A program made the translations under genes and the position numbers. From Gammaproteobacteria bacterium (GTDB lineage Bacteria; Pseudomonadota; Gammaproteobacteria; Pseudomonadales; Azotimanducaceae), in the NCBI GenBank assembly GCA_030432795.1, contig JAUILW010000085.1, positions 1-10,086 of the forward strand: 10,086 bases of DNA, read 5' to 3'. The notes below the pieces were generated by a model. That model ran no database searches. It saw nothing but the letters and a program-made list of their open reading frames with translations, and was not told the DNA's origin. Positions 1 through 7,302 of this stretch are shown piece after piece (position 1 is the first letter of the stretch; each line of letters starts with the position of its first letter).

Positions 1-1226
1 GTCCGTATCTTTCTGCATACACGGCTTTGTTACTGCCACTGCTGCGTGGTGAACCAGCAAGCGCAATGGATGAGAGCGAGCGACGGCTGCACGCCTACCT
101 TACGAGCCTGCTCAAAGAAGACGACTTTGGTGTGGGCTTCGACGCCGCGGCACGGCTCAGCGTTCGCGCCATGGCGGTGCACGCGCTGGCGCTTGCGGGT
201 CAGGCACACCGACGAGACCTGACGCGCCTGCTGGAGCAGGATGTGGCGCCAGACAGCTTCGCGCTGGCCAATCTGCTGCAGGCAGCACAGCTGCTCGGCG
301 ACGATGACGCCGCCGCAAACCTCGACGAACGTCTGCGAGCGCGCACCCATCGCTCCAGCGGCAGCATCGTGCTGCACGGCTCCGATGTGCGGGACCAGTG
401 CGCGGTATTGTCAGCGACGGCAGGCGCTGGCGACGATGCGCATGCAGCGCGTCTCGCACGGGCTGTCGGCGCTTTACGCAACCGCGATGGCGCATGGGGC
501 AACACCCAGGAAAACCTCTTCTGCGCCCGGGCGCTGTCCGACTACGCGACGCGCTACGAGTCGGTTGCACCAAACTTCTCGGTGCGTGTGAAGCTCGACG
601 ACGATTCGCTTGGGACATTGCAGGTCGATGGCCTTGCAGGTGCTGCGCAAACTTCGGCGCCCGTCACGTCGCTGTCAGCGGACAGGGCCGCGCAGCTCAG
701 CCTGACGCGGGAGGGTGGCTCCGGCACGGCATACTTCGATGCATCGGTGCGTTTTGCGCCGCTGCAACCGTCGTCGGAGGCGATCAACAGCGGCTTCGCC
801 GTGGAACGTGTCTATGAGGTGCAGCGTAATGGTGATTGGCAGGCCCTGGCGCCTGACACCAGGGTACAGCGTGGCGATCTGATTCGCGTGCTGCTCAGGG
901 TAAACACGCCCGTGCAACGCGCCTTTGTGGTGGTGAACGATCCGGTGCCGGGCGGACTCGAACCGCTAAACGCGGATCTTGCTACGGCGTCCACCGAAGA
1001 TATCCGTGCCGAACCCCGGTCCTCTGCGTTCTATCACAGCGAGATCGGCCACCGCACGGTGCGCTTCTACGCCGAGCAGGTGCCCGCAGGCGCTCACGCG
1101 CTGAGCTATACGGCACAGGTGATTGCCGACGGCACCTTCAGCGCGCCAGCGGCGCGAGCGGAGGCGATGTACACGCCGGATATCTATGGCGCCTCGGCGC
1201 CGCGCACGCTGCTCGTGGCACCGTGA
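1..1226 (+). CDS. yfhM: Bacterial alpha-2-macroglobulin, C-terminal part (5' end outside window)
   Basis: The reading frame is open from base 3, so the start codon lies upstream. The first in-frame TTG, at 27, is internal. About 407 C-terminal residues are visible. Bacterial alpha-2-macroglobulins are large periplasmic lipoproteins thought to trap attacking proteases. The family is usually over 1,500 residues, so most of the protein, including any CxEQ thioester site, is missing here. The first half reads as the last helical repeats of the thioester (alpha/alpha toroid) domain, ending in the family-typical WGNTQEN at about 495-515, followed by ALSDYATRY. The second half is beta-rich and matches the final macroglobulin-like domain: RGDLIRVLLRVNTP, then a VVVNDPVPGGLEPLN stretch, then a C-terminal DIYGASAPRTLLV-type ending. 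The stop overlaps the pbpC start (GTGA), and this pairing supports the call. Family assignment is firm. The symbol follows E. coli usage. Confidence 0.88.
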   Translation, partial: PYLSAYTALLLPLLRGEPASAMDESERRLHAYLTSLLKEDDFGVGFDAAARLSVRAMAVHALALAGQAHRRDLTRLLEQDVAPDSFALANLLQAAQLLGDDDAAANLDERLRARTHRSSGSIVLHGSDVRDQCAVLSATAGAGDDAHAARLARAVGALRNRDGAWGNTQENLFCARALSDYATRYESVAPNFSVRVKLDDDSLGTLQVDGLAGAAQTSAPVTSLSADRAAQLSLTREGGSGTAYFDASVRFAPLQPSSEAINSGFAVERVYEVQRNGDWQALAPDTRVQRGDLIRVLLRVNTPVQRAFVVVNDPVPGGLEPLNADLATASTEDIRAEPRSSAFYHSEIGHRTVRFYAEQVPAGAHALSYTAQVIADGTFSAPAARAEAMYTPDIYGASAPRTLLVAP

Positions 1227-3301
1227 AGACGCTGGCGCTGGCGGTTCCTGGCGCAATATTTGGCGCGGTCATGGTGCTGGGCGTTGCGACCGCCGTCAGC
1301 GTGCGGGACCCTGGAGTGGCCTTCAGCGCTGTCGCAACGTCGCCGCACACACCGCAGATCGTCGATCGCCAGGGCAAGCCGCTGAGTCGCACCTACCAGT
1401 CGTCGTGGAATCACGACGACCGGCTTTCTCTGCGGGAGCTTCCGGAATCCCTGGTTGCGGCCTTCGTGCACGCCGAGGACCGGCGGTTCTATGCCCACCG
1501 CGGCGTGGACTGGCAGGCGCGCGCGGCGGCGCTGCTGCAGAATGTTCGTGCCGGCCGCGTGGTGCGGGGTGCCAGCACCATCACCGAGCAGGTGGTGCGC
1601 ATGCTGCACCCGCGTCCTCGACGGTTGTGGTCGCGCTGGCTCGAGGGCTGGGAGGCGATGCAGCTCGAACGCCACGTGTCCAAGACGGCAATACTCGAGT
1701 TCTATCTCAATCAGGTGCCCTATGCGGCGAATCGCCGCGGTGTGGTGCAGGCAGCCAGAACCTACTTCGGACGCCACATCGCCACATTGGACGATCTACA
1801 GATGCAGGCCCTGGCGGTGCTGGTGCGCGCGCCGAGCCGCTTCGACCCGCGGCGCGGCAGCTCCAGGGCGCTGCTGGCGCGCGTCGAAGCGCTGCGTGCA
1901 TCGCTGGGCCAGCCGTCGCCTGCTGACTGGGATCTGCAGCTTGCCGAACCGCAACCGCTGGTGGAGGCAGGCCACTTCATCCGCACGCTGCGCGGCCGCC
2001 TGGTCGACGGGGATGGGGTGCGGGCCATTCGCAGCACGCTGGATGGTGGGCTGCAGCAAGCGGTAAACGGCTTGCTGCGCAGGCGCCTGGATACGCTGTC
2101 CGCTTACGATGTCGCCAATGGCGCGGTGCTTGTTGCGGATCACCAGACACGCGAGGTTCTCGCCTGGTCGGTGGCTGCCGCTGCGGGATCGCACATCGAT
2201 GCGGTGACAAGCCGACGCCAGCCCGGCTCGGCGCTGAAACCGTTTCTGTATGCCCTGGCGCTGGAGCGCGGCTGGCAGGCCGACACACTGATCGATGACC
2301 TGCCGGAACGCACGCCGGTGGGCGACGGCCTGCATACTTTCAGAAACTACTCCGGCGACCATCACGGCGCCGTGACCCTGCGTCAGGCGCTCGGCAGTTC
2401 CCTGAACATACCGGCGGTTCGCACTGCAGAACATGTGGGTGTCGGTGCGCTGCTGCAGCGCTTGCGCGCGGCGGGCCTCGCGTCTCTGGAACTGGAAGCC
2501 GAGCACTACGGGGTGGGGCTCGCTCTGGGTGCTGGTGAGGTCACGCTCGAAGAACTCGTGGGCGCTTACGGAGCGCTTGCCAACGGCGGCGTGTACGCGC
2601 CGCTGCGCCTGACCCGTGAACGCCCTGGTCAGTCGGTGCGGGTGTTTACGCCGGAAGCGGCGTCGCTGATTGCGGATGTGCTGGCCGACCGCCAGGCGCG
2701 CAGCCTCGAGTTCGGCGCTGACAACGTGCTGGCGTTACCGCGGCGCACGGCGGTGAAGACGGGCACCTCCACCGATCACCGGGACGCCTGGTGCCTGGCT
2801 TTCGATGATCGTTATGTGGTCGGTGCCTGGTTCGGCAACCTCGATCGACGGCCCACACGCGGGCTGTCCGGCGCCCGCGGACCGGCGCTGCTGGTGCGCA
2901 GCGTGCTTGCGGAGCTCAACCGGCATCGGCAGCCGCAGCCGTTGTGGCTGAGCCCTCGTCTTGCGTGGGTGGACGGCGAATACCGGCTGCCAGCACCACG
3001 CGCGGATTCCGCGCCAGCGGTGACATCGCAGCCATCGCCGACGCTCGTCAAACCATCTGCTGGGCTGCTCATGGCGGTCGATCCACGTCTGCCGCTTCAG
3101 GCGCAGGCGGTGGAGTTCCTGGCGGAAGACGTGCCACAGGATGGAGAGGTTATCTGGCGCGTGGACGAGGTGGTTCTTCCTGAGCGGGGCAGCCGCGTGC
3201 TGTGGAGCCTCGCTCGGGGCAATCATCGGCTGCTGGCGGCGGTGCGCTATGCCGATGGCCGTTTGCAGAACTTTGCGGACGTGCACTTCGAGGTGCGTTG
3301 A
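1223..3301 (+). CDS. pbpC: Penicillin-binding protein 1C (bifunctional transglycosylase/transpeptidase)
   Basis: A 692-residue class A PBP, complete and of normal family length. The GTG start at 1223 overlaps the upstream stop by 4 bases, which implies translational coupling. A hydrophobic anchor at residues 4-24 places it in the inner membrane facing the periplasm. The GT51 glycan-polymerising domain shows EDRRFYAHRG (Glu85), GASTITEQ (116-123) and a third motif with Glu141 followed by ILEFYLN (157-163). The transpeptidase domain has all three penicillin-binding motifs: SALK (Ser336/Lys339), SLN (393-395) and KTG (512-514). Residues about 612-692 match the C-terminal domain found in PBP1C proteins, after a Pro/Ala-rich linker at about 588-612. 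Glu122 is unusual: this motif normally ends MQ or QQ. Genes for PBP1C and alpha-2-macroglobulin are often adjacent, and the pair is thought to guard and repair the wall after attack. Confidence 0.95.
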   Translation: MKTLALAVPGAIFGAVMVLGVATAVSVRDPGVAFSAVATSPHTPQIVDRQGKPLSRTYQSSWNHDDRLSLRELPESLVAAFVHAEDRRFYAHRGVDWQARAAALLQNVRAGRVVRGASTITEQVVRMLHPRPRRLWSRWLEGWEAMQLERHVSKTAILEFYLNQVPYAANRRGVVQAARTYFGRHIATLDDLQMQALAVLVRAPSRFDPRRGSSRALLARVEALRASLGQPSPADWDLQLAEPQPLVEAGHFIRTLRGRLVDGDGVRAIRSTLDGGLQQAVNGLLRRRLDTLSAYDVANGAVLVADHQTREVLAWSVAAAAGSHIDAVTSRRQPGSALKPFLYALALERGWQADTLIDDLPERTPVGDGLHTFRNYSGDHHGAVTLRQALGSSLNIPAVRTAEHVGVGALLQRLRAAGLASLELEAEHYGVGLALGAGEVTLEELVGAYGALANGGVYAPLRLTRERPGQSVRVFTPEAASLIADVLADRQARSLEFGADNVLALPRRTAVKTGTSTDHRDAWCLAFDDRYVVGAWFGNLDRRPTRGLSGARGPALLVRSVLAELNRHRQPQPLWLSPRLAWVDGEYRLPAPRADSAPAVTSQPSPTLVKPSAGLLMAVDPRLPLQAQAVEFLAEDVPQDGEVIWRVDEVVLPERGSRVLWSLARGNHRLLAAVRYADGRLQNFADVHFEVR

Positions 3302-3352
3302 GTTGCCACGCCCGCCGTTGTGCGGCACGCTCGCTGGTCTGCGAGGGATATT

Positions 3353-3358
3353 GAGGGG
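3353..3358 (+). promoter_or_regulatory. Ribosome binding site of the CoA-transferase gene
   Basis: GAGGGG lies 6 bases before the ATG at 3365. It decides the start: a GTG at 3320 in the same frame would add 15 residues that do not look like family sequence, and I see no comparable site before it. Confidence 0.7.
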
Positions 3359-3364
3359 ATTTGT

Positions 3365-4558
3365 ATGCTGTTTTCCGATCTGAAGGTCATCGACGCGGCG
3401 TCGTTTCTTGCCGGCCCCTGTGCCGCTACCATCCTGGCGGACTACGGCGCGGACGTCATCAAGGTCGAGCCGCCCGGCGGTGACCGACACCGTTCCATTG
3501 CGGCCAATCACCCAAGCGAACACTCCTGGCAGCTCACCGATCGCAACCGCCGGGACATCTGCCTCGACATCGCAGCTCCCGAAGGTCATGCGGTGCTCAT
3601 GCAGATGCTGAAATCCGCGGACGTGTTCGTGGTGAACTTCAGCGCCGCGCAGATGAAGAAACACAACCTGGAATGGGAAACGCTGCGCGCCGTGAACCCA
3701 CGGCTGGTGTATGCGGAGATCTCCGCCTACGGCCTGAAAGGCGCTGATGCGGAGAAGCGCGCCTTTGACCTCACGGGTTTCTTCGCCCGCACCGGCATCC
3801 TCGACTGGATGCACGAAAAGGACGAGCCGCCGGTGGTTGCACCCGGTGGGGTGGGGGATCACGCCACGGCCATGACCCTCTTTGCCGGCATCATGATGGC
3901 GCTGTACAAGCGCGACCGCACCGGCGAGGGCAGCTTCGTGCATACCTCCCTCGCCGCTACCGGCACCTGGGCCAACGGCCTGGCCCTGCAGTCGGTGATT
4001 GCCGGTGTGGACACTGCCGCACGGCGCGACGAGGAAGGCTGGTCGAATCCGATGCAGAACATCTACACCACCGGCGACGGTCGCCACATGTTCATCGCCG
4101 TACAGAACATTCGCCGCGACTGGCCTAAGCTGGTGGATGTGCTGGAGCGCCCGGAGTGGCACGAGGATGAAACGATGCAGGCGGTCAAGCCGCTCTTTCG
4201 CAATCGCTTTCAGGCCAAGGCGCGTATCGCCGAAGCGGTGGGTTGCTTGTCTGCACAGGAGCTCGGTCGGCGCCTGGAGGCGGCGGGTATCGTGCATGGG
4301 CTTGTCTACAGGAACGCCGAGGTGCTGGACGATGCGCAGCTCATTGACAACGGCGTCATCGTGCCGTTCGACTCGGGGCTGCCCGGCGCGGATCGTACGC
4401 TTGCGACACCCATCAATATTTCCGGGGAGGCTCAGCGCACGCCGCAAAGAGCCCCGAAAATCGGCGAACACTCAACCGAAGTGCTCGCCGAGTTCGGCTA
4501 TGACGGAGCGGCCATTGAGGCGCTGCTAGCCAGCGGGGTGGTCAGGCAGTCTGAGTAG
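3365..4558 (+). CDS. CaiB/BaiF family (type III) CoA-transferase
   Basis: A 397-residue protein of normal length for family III CoA-transferases, which move CoA between carboxylic acids. Examples are formyl-CoA:oxalate, carnitine/crotonobetaine and bile acid or aromatic CoA-transferases. The N-terminus has the typical LKVIDAASFLAGP and LADYGADVIKVEPPGGD (residues 6-40), then the NFS/VNPRLVYAEISAYG block (91-123). The segment GGVGDHATAM (161-170) puts Asp165 where the family has its catalytic Asp, which forms the acyl anhydride/CoA thioester intermediate. It is followed by ALYKRDRTGEGSFVHTSL. The C-terminal third carries the usual RNAEVLDDAQLIDNG element. It is probably cytoplasmic, as no signal sequence is visible. 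The ATG at 3365 is chosen for its ribosome binding site. It begins 63 bases after pbpC with no clear terminator, so read-through is possible, but a functional link to the wall genes is unlikely. The substrate cannot be read from sequence. The dehydrogenase and symporter at 6032-8877 may belong to the same pathway. Confidence 0.9.
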   Translation: MLFSDLKVIDAASFLAGPCAATILADYGADVIKVEPPGGDRHRSIAANHPSEHSWQLTDRNRRDICLDIAAPEGHAVLMQMLKSADVFVVNFSAAQMKKHNLEWETLRAVNPRLVYAEISAYGLKGADAEKRAFDLTGFFARTGILDWMHEKDEPPVVAPGGVGDHATAMTLFAGIMMALYKRDRTGEGSFVHTSLAATGTWANGLALQSVIAGVDTAARRDEEGWSNPMQNIYTTGDGRHMFIAVQNIRRDWPKLVDVLERPEWHEDETMQAVKPLFRNRFQAKARIAEAVGCLSAQELGRRLEAAGIVHGLVYRNAEVLDDAQLIDNGVIVPFDSGLPGADRTLATPINISGEAQRTPQRAPKIGEHSTEVLAEFGYDGAAIEALLASGVVRQSE

Positions 4559-4665
4559 CGGTTGTCCTCTTAGCGGCTTGTCGACGCATTCAGTGTGGTG
4601 CTTTCCCCACCCGCCGAATGACGGCTGCACGTGGATAGAGCAAGCCGGCAGGGCCATACCAGCTG

Positions 4666-4718
4666 TTTACATTTTTATGCAAAACACTTGGCCAGAGAAT
4701 CGGTTGCTCCGTTAGACT
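4666..4718 (+). promoter_or_regulatory. Possible promoter region for the glycosyltransferase-like gene
   Basis: Two partial sigma-70-like elements lie here: TTTACA at 4666-4671 (five of six matches to a -35 box) and TAGACT at 4713-4718 (a plausible -10 box). They are too far apart to pair. The nearest -35 candidate for TAGACT is TTGGCC at 4688-4693, with a 19-base spacer. The region is the most A/T-rich in the intergenic gap and lies just upstream of the leader hairpin. This is a weak prediction from consensus matching only. Confidence 0.2.
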
Positions 4719-4734
4719 CCTGGTTTGGTGTCCA

Positions 4735-4757
4735 ACCCGCTTTCAGCGAGAGCGGGT
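4735..4757 (+). promoter_or_regulatory. Strong leader hairpin
   Basis: ACCCGCTTTC (4735-4744) pairs with GAGAGCGGGT (4748-4757) around a three-base AGC loop. That gives ten base pairs, one of them a G-U wobble. No run of T follows on either strand, so it is not a standard intrinsic terminator. Its place about 70 bases before the start at 4829 fits a 5' UTR structure for stability, attenuation or protein binding, but the function is unknown. Confidence 0.4.
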
Positions 4758-4828
4758 AGCATTGGAACCGGACGCCAGAAAACCGGAACTGTGCGGTTGG
4801 GAGAGCTGCACGTGTTATTCAAGCCAGG

Positions 4829-6001
4829 ATGGCAATCGGCTCGCTTGCCATGCAGCTGACGATTGCGGCAGACCAAGACGCAGAGACGGAGATTCTCTGC
4901 TACGACACCGGAAATCTGGAGTTTCTAAGCTACTACCTACTAGGCTTTCGGGAGTTGTCGCTAAAGGGGCAATTGCGCTTCGGCAGTGCAACGCTTCCCG
5001 TCGGCACGCGTCTGGCTGAATCGCTGGTGGCTGACAAGGCTCTGCTGATGTTCGAATACGTCCGCGGAGCGGAGCGGTTCTTCTTCTGTGTCGATGGATA
5101 TGATGACCCGCGCTGTGTGCATCACGATGCCCTAGCGCGCTGCCGAGTTTACTTTAAAGTCAACTACGATGAGGTGGCGTTAAGAGGCGCGTTGGGCGCG
5201 TCGCCGCTCCTGGACCGCATACGCCCTGTGAATCCTTCCTTTCCCCTGCGTCTTCCGCTGAAGATGCAGTATCAGCTTCCCGGACGGTATCGAGTGCTGA
5301 ATGGACGGCGAGGCATTCAACGGTCTGTCGTTCGCTACTACCAGCGAAATCGCGGACTTGCATGGATGCGCAGCCTGCGAGATGCGCGCAAGCGCTACGA
5401 TGTGTACCTTGCTTTGCTCTATTACCCTTCTGGACAGGAGGAGGTCAATGAGCAACGTCTGAGACTGGTCGAAGCCTTTCACAGGTACTCAGATCTAACC
5501 GGGCGTGTGGGATTCTTTTCCGCGGTTCCGTCGTCTGTGCCCGCCGCCTACCGCCGTTTTCTCATTCCGCAAACCAGCAGAGCAGAACACCTCCGCCTCA
5601 TGGCCGAGTCCAGCGTGTCGGTGTACGTACGCGGCGTGGATGATTGCATATCGTTTAAGTTTGGTGAGCAACTGGCGCTGGGGGCGGCGGTCATTGGCCA
5701 TCCCATGTCTGGTTCAGCAGCCGCCCGCTTGCTCGCGGCTGACATGCGCGACCAGTACGCATTTGAAGAACCAGCTGCCATTGTTGATGCTGTAAGGCAG
5801 ATGGTTGCAGAGCCTGGCCGTATCCGCGAGAAACAATCTGCGAACGCAAGCTGGTTCGACCAGGAGCTGTCGCCACTAGCCACCGCTAGCGCTATCGTTT
5901 CGGTACTGCCGTCGGCAGGCAGTGTTCACCTGCCCAATCGGCACGCGCTGTTTGCTGGTGGCTGTAACGGCGCCGAACCCGCCTCGTCGGCGCAGCGTTA
6001 G
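4829..6001 (+). CDS. Glycosyltransferase-like protein of unknown specificity
   Basis: I cannot name this 390-residue protein. It begins with an aspartate- and cysteine-containing beta-strand-like segment (residues 8-30), has an FFFCVDGYDDPR segment (84-95) and a CRVYFKVNYDE segment (105-115). The C-terminal half has RAEHLRLMAESSVSVYVRG (251-269) followed by SFKFGEQLALGAAVIGHP (275-292). That pattern, a strand followed by a glutamate and a small-residue turn leading to the next strand, resembles the donor-sugar site of GT-B glycosyltransferases and exostosin-like proteins. The fold call is an inference from this pattern. There is no signal peptide or membrane helix, so it is probably cytoplasmic. 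ATG 4829 is the first ordinary start after the in-frame stop at 4757, but it lacks a good ribosome binding site. ATG 4850 is the alternative. Codon use is less GC-biased than in the neighbours (CTA, TTG, AGA, TTT), suggesting acquired DNA. The last 30 residues look unstructured and overlap a terminator-like hairpin. Confidence 0.6.
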   Translation: MAIGSLAMQLTIAADQDAETEILCYDTGNLEFLSYYLLGFRELSLKGQLRFGSATLPVGTRLAESLVADKALLMFEYVRGAERFFFCVDGYDDPRCVHHDALARCRVYFKVNYDEVALRGALGASPLLDRIRPVNPSFPLRLPLKMQYQLPGRYRVLNGRRGIQRSVVRYYQRNRGLAWMRSLRDARKRYDVYLALLYYPSGQEEVNEQRLRLVEAFHRYSDLTGRVGFFSAVPSSVPAAYRRFLIPQTSRAEHLRLMAESSVSVYVRGVDDCISFKFGEQLALGAAVIGHPMSGSAAARLLAADMRDQYAFEEPAAIVDAVRQMVAEPGRIREKQSANASWFDQELSPLATASAIVSVLPSAGSVHLPNRHALFAGGCNGAEPASSAQR

Positions 6002-6017
6002 CACGAGGCGGGCTCGG
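5973..6017. terminator. Bidirectional terminator-like hairpin between convergent genes
   Basis: The arms 5973-5987 (CCGAACCCGCCTCGT) and 6003-6017 (ACGAGGCGGGCTCGG) pair over 15 positions with a single A-C mismatch, around a 15-base loop. The loop contains the stop codon (5999-6001) of the plus-strand gene. The site lies between convergent genes, where a shared terminator is expected. Only a short TTTA follows on the plus strand, so termination may be weak or Rho-assisted. Confidence 0.5.
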
Positions 6018-6031
6018 TTTATGGTTGGCGT

Positions 6032-7279
6032 CTACCAGAGATCGTACTTCTGCAGCTCGGCCCGGCCCACGACCATGTGGTGTACTTCATCCGGACCATC
6101 GGCAAAGCGCAGATGCCGCATGTCGGTATAGAGCTCGGCCAGCGGCGTCCATTGGGATACACCGGTGGCGCCGTAAATCTGGATGGCCGCATCGATGATC
6201 TCACAGACCTTTTCCGGCACCATGGCTTTCACGGCGCTCACGTAGACACGTGCTTCCTTGTTACCGAGCACATCCATGGCCTTCGCGGCCTGCAGCACCG
6301 CCAGACGCATGGCGTTGATCTCGATGCGCGCGCGGGAGATCACCTCCAGGTTTTTGCCGAGCTTGGCGATGGGCTTGCCGAACGCAACCCGTGTAGCGCC
6401 GCGCTTGACCATCAACTCCAGCGCTTTCTCGGCTTTGCCGATGGAGCGCATGCAGTGGTGGATGCGTCCCGGACCCAGGCGCACCTGTGAGATCTCGAAG
6501 CCGCGGCCTACGCCCAGCAGAATGTTCTCCTTGGGCACTCGCACATTGTTGAACCGGATGTGCATGTGACCGCGGGGTGCGTGGTCGTGCCCGAACACCT
6601 GCATGCCATCGAGAATTTCCACTCCGGGCGTGTCGGTGGGCACCAGAATCTGCGACTGCTGGCGGTGCGGCGGTCCGTCCGGGTCGGTCTTGACCATGGT
6701 GATCATGATCTTGCAGCGCGGATCGCCGGCGCCTGAGATGTAGTATTTCTCGCCGTTGATCACCCACTCGTCGCCGTCGAGCACAGCGCTGGTGGAGATG
6801 TTGCGCGCATCGGATGAGGGCAGGGCCGGTTCGGTCATGGCGTAGGCGGAACGGATCTCGCCGTTCAGGAGCGGCTTCAGCCACTGCTCCTTTTGCTCCG
6901 GCGTACCCACACGCTCCAGCACTTCCATATTGCCGGTGTCCGGGGCGCTGCAGTTGAGCGACTCGGATGCCAGCGGCGACTTGCCGAGTTCGGCGGCGAT
7001 GTAGGCGTAGTCCAGATTGTTCAGACCTTCGCCGGTGTCCGCGTCGGGGAGGAAGAAGTTCCACAGCCCCGCTTCTTTGGCCTTGTTCTTGGCGCCCTCC
7101 AGCAGCTCCAGCTGGCGCGGGTGCCAGGACCAGCGATCTTCCTTCTCCTTGTGCAGCGCCATGAATTCTTCGGTAATCGGATCGACGTTTTCCGCGATAT
7201 GCTTCTTGACGGCGTCCATCAGCGGCAGCGCTTCTTCGGACATCGCCAGGTTGAACAGATCGGCTTGCAGGTCGGACAT
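6032..7279 (-). CDS. Acyl-CoA dehydrogenase, ACAD10/11-like
   Basis: A 415-residue flavoprotein of normal family length that would oxidise an acyl-CoA to the 2,3-enoyl-CoA, passing electrons to ETF in the cytoplasm. The N-terminal helical domain (about 1-140) leads into AYAMTEP (145-151), the FAD/substrate-binding signature, with WVINGEKYYISGAGDPRCK (172-190) and a beta domain ending RFNNVRVPKENILLG. The C-terminal domain has GPGRIHHCMR (269-278), YGATGVSQWTPLAELYTDMR (369-388) and ADGPDEVH (393-400). The last two are typical of the ACAD10/11 branch rather than short/medium-chain enzymes. Asp394 sits where many acyl-CoA dehydrogenases have their catalytic Glu. The ATG is preceded by a GGGGGGAG purine run. 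It begins 23 bases after the symporter stop, so the two are probably one operon. The natural substrate cannot be told from sequence. Confidence 0.9.
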   Translation of the reverse strand: MSDLQADLFNLAMSEEALPLMDAVKKHIAENVDPITEEFMALHKEKEDRWSWHPRQLELLEGAKNKAKEAGLWNFFLPDADTGEGLNNLDYAYIAAELGKSPLASESLNCSAPDTGNMEVLERVGTPEQKEQWLKPLLNGEIRSAYAMTEPALPSSDARNISTSAVLDGDEWVINGEKYYISGAGDPRCKIMITMVKTDPDGPPHRQQSQILVPTDTPGVEILDGMQVFGHDHAPRGHMHIRFNNVRVPKENILLGVGRGFEISQVRLGPGRIHHCMRSIGKAEKALELMVKRGATRVAFGKPIAKLGKNLEVISRARIEINAMRLAVLQAAKAMDVLGNKEARVYVSAVKAMVPEKVCEIIDAAIQIYGATGVSQWTPLAELYTDMRHLRFADGPDEVHHMVVGRAELQKYDLW

Positions 7280-7302
7280 GTCTCCCCCCAGGGTGGTTGT
7301 TG

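Larger units (their letters stand above)
4559..4828. other. Intergenic region and structured leader before the glycosyltransferase-like gene
   Basis: This 270-base stretch shows no convincing gene. It is richer in A/T than the flanking genes, especially at 4664-4690. It contains possible promoter elements and a strong hairpin (4735-4757), each listed separately. A smaller stem follows: AACCG (4781-4785) with CGGTT (4794-4798). A second possible stem, 4722-4737 (GGTTTGG with CCAACC, one bulge), shares bases with the strong hairpin, so the two could be alternative folds. A reading frame from TTG at 4762 to 5019 overlaps the next gene in another frame and is rich in Arg, Cys and Ser. I judge it non-coding. 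Confidence 0.5.

Noticed and set aside
1123..1926. A 267-codon plus-strand frame overlapping the alpha-2-macroglobulin and pbpC genes
   Set aside because: It is a shadow of the two real genes, rich in Arg, Gly and Ala, with no motif.
3313..3325. Small GCCG/CGGC hairpin after pbpC as a terminator
   Set aside because: The stem is only four pairs with no T-run, so it is too weak to call.
2735..4471. A 578-codon open frame on the minus strand across pbpC and the CoA-transferase gene
   Set aside because: It is antisense to two genes with intact catalytic motifs, spans their junction, and its translation is rich in His, Arg and Gln with no recognisable domain. Long antisense frames are common in high-GC DNA.
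4688..4708. TTGG and TTGC elements suggesting a sigma-54 promoter
   Set aside because: The invariant GG and GC are 14 bases apart rather than the required 10, so the spacing is wrong.
4762..5019. A short plus-strand frame starting at TTG 4762
   Set aside because: It overlaps the start of the glycosyltransferase-like gene in another frame, and its Arg/Cys-rich translation looks non-coding.
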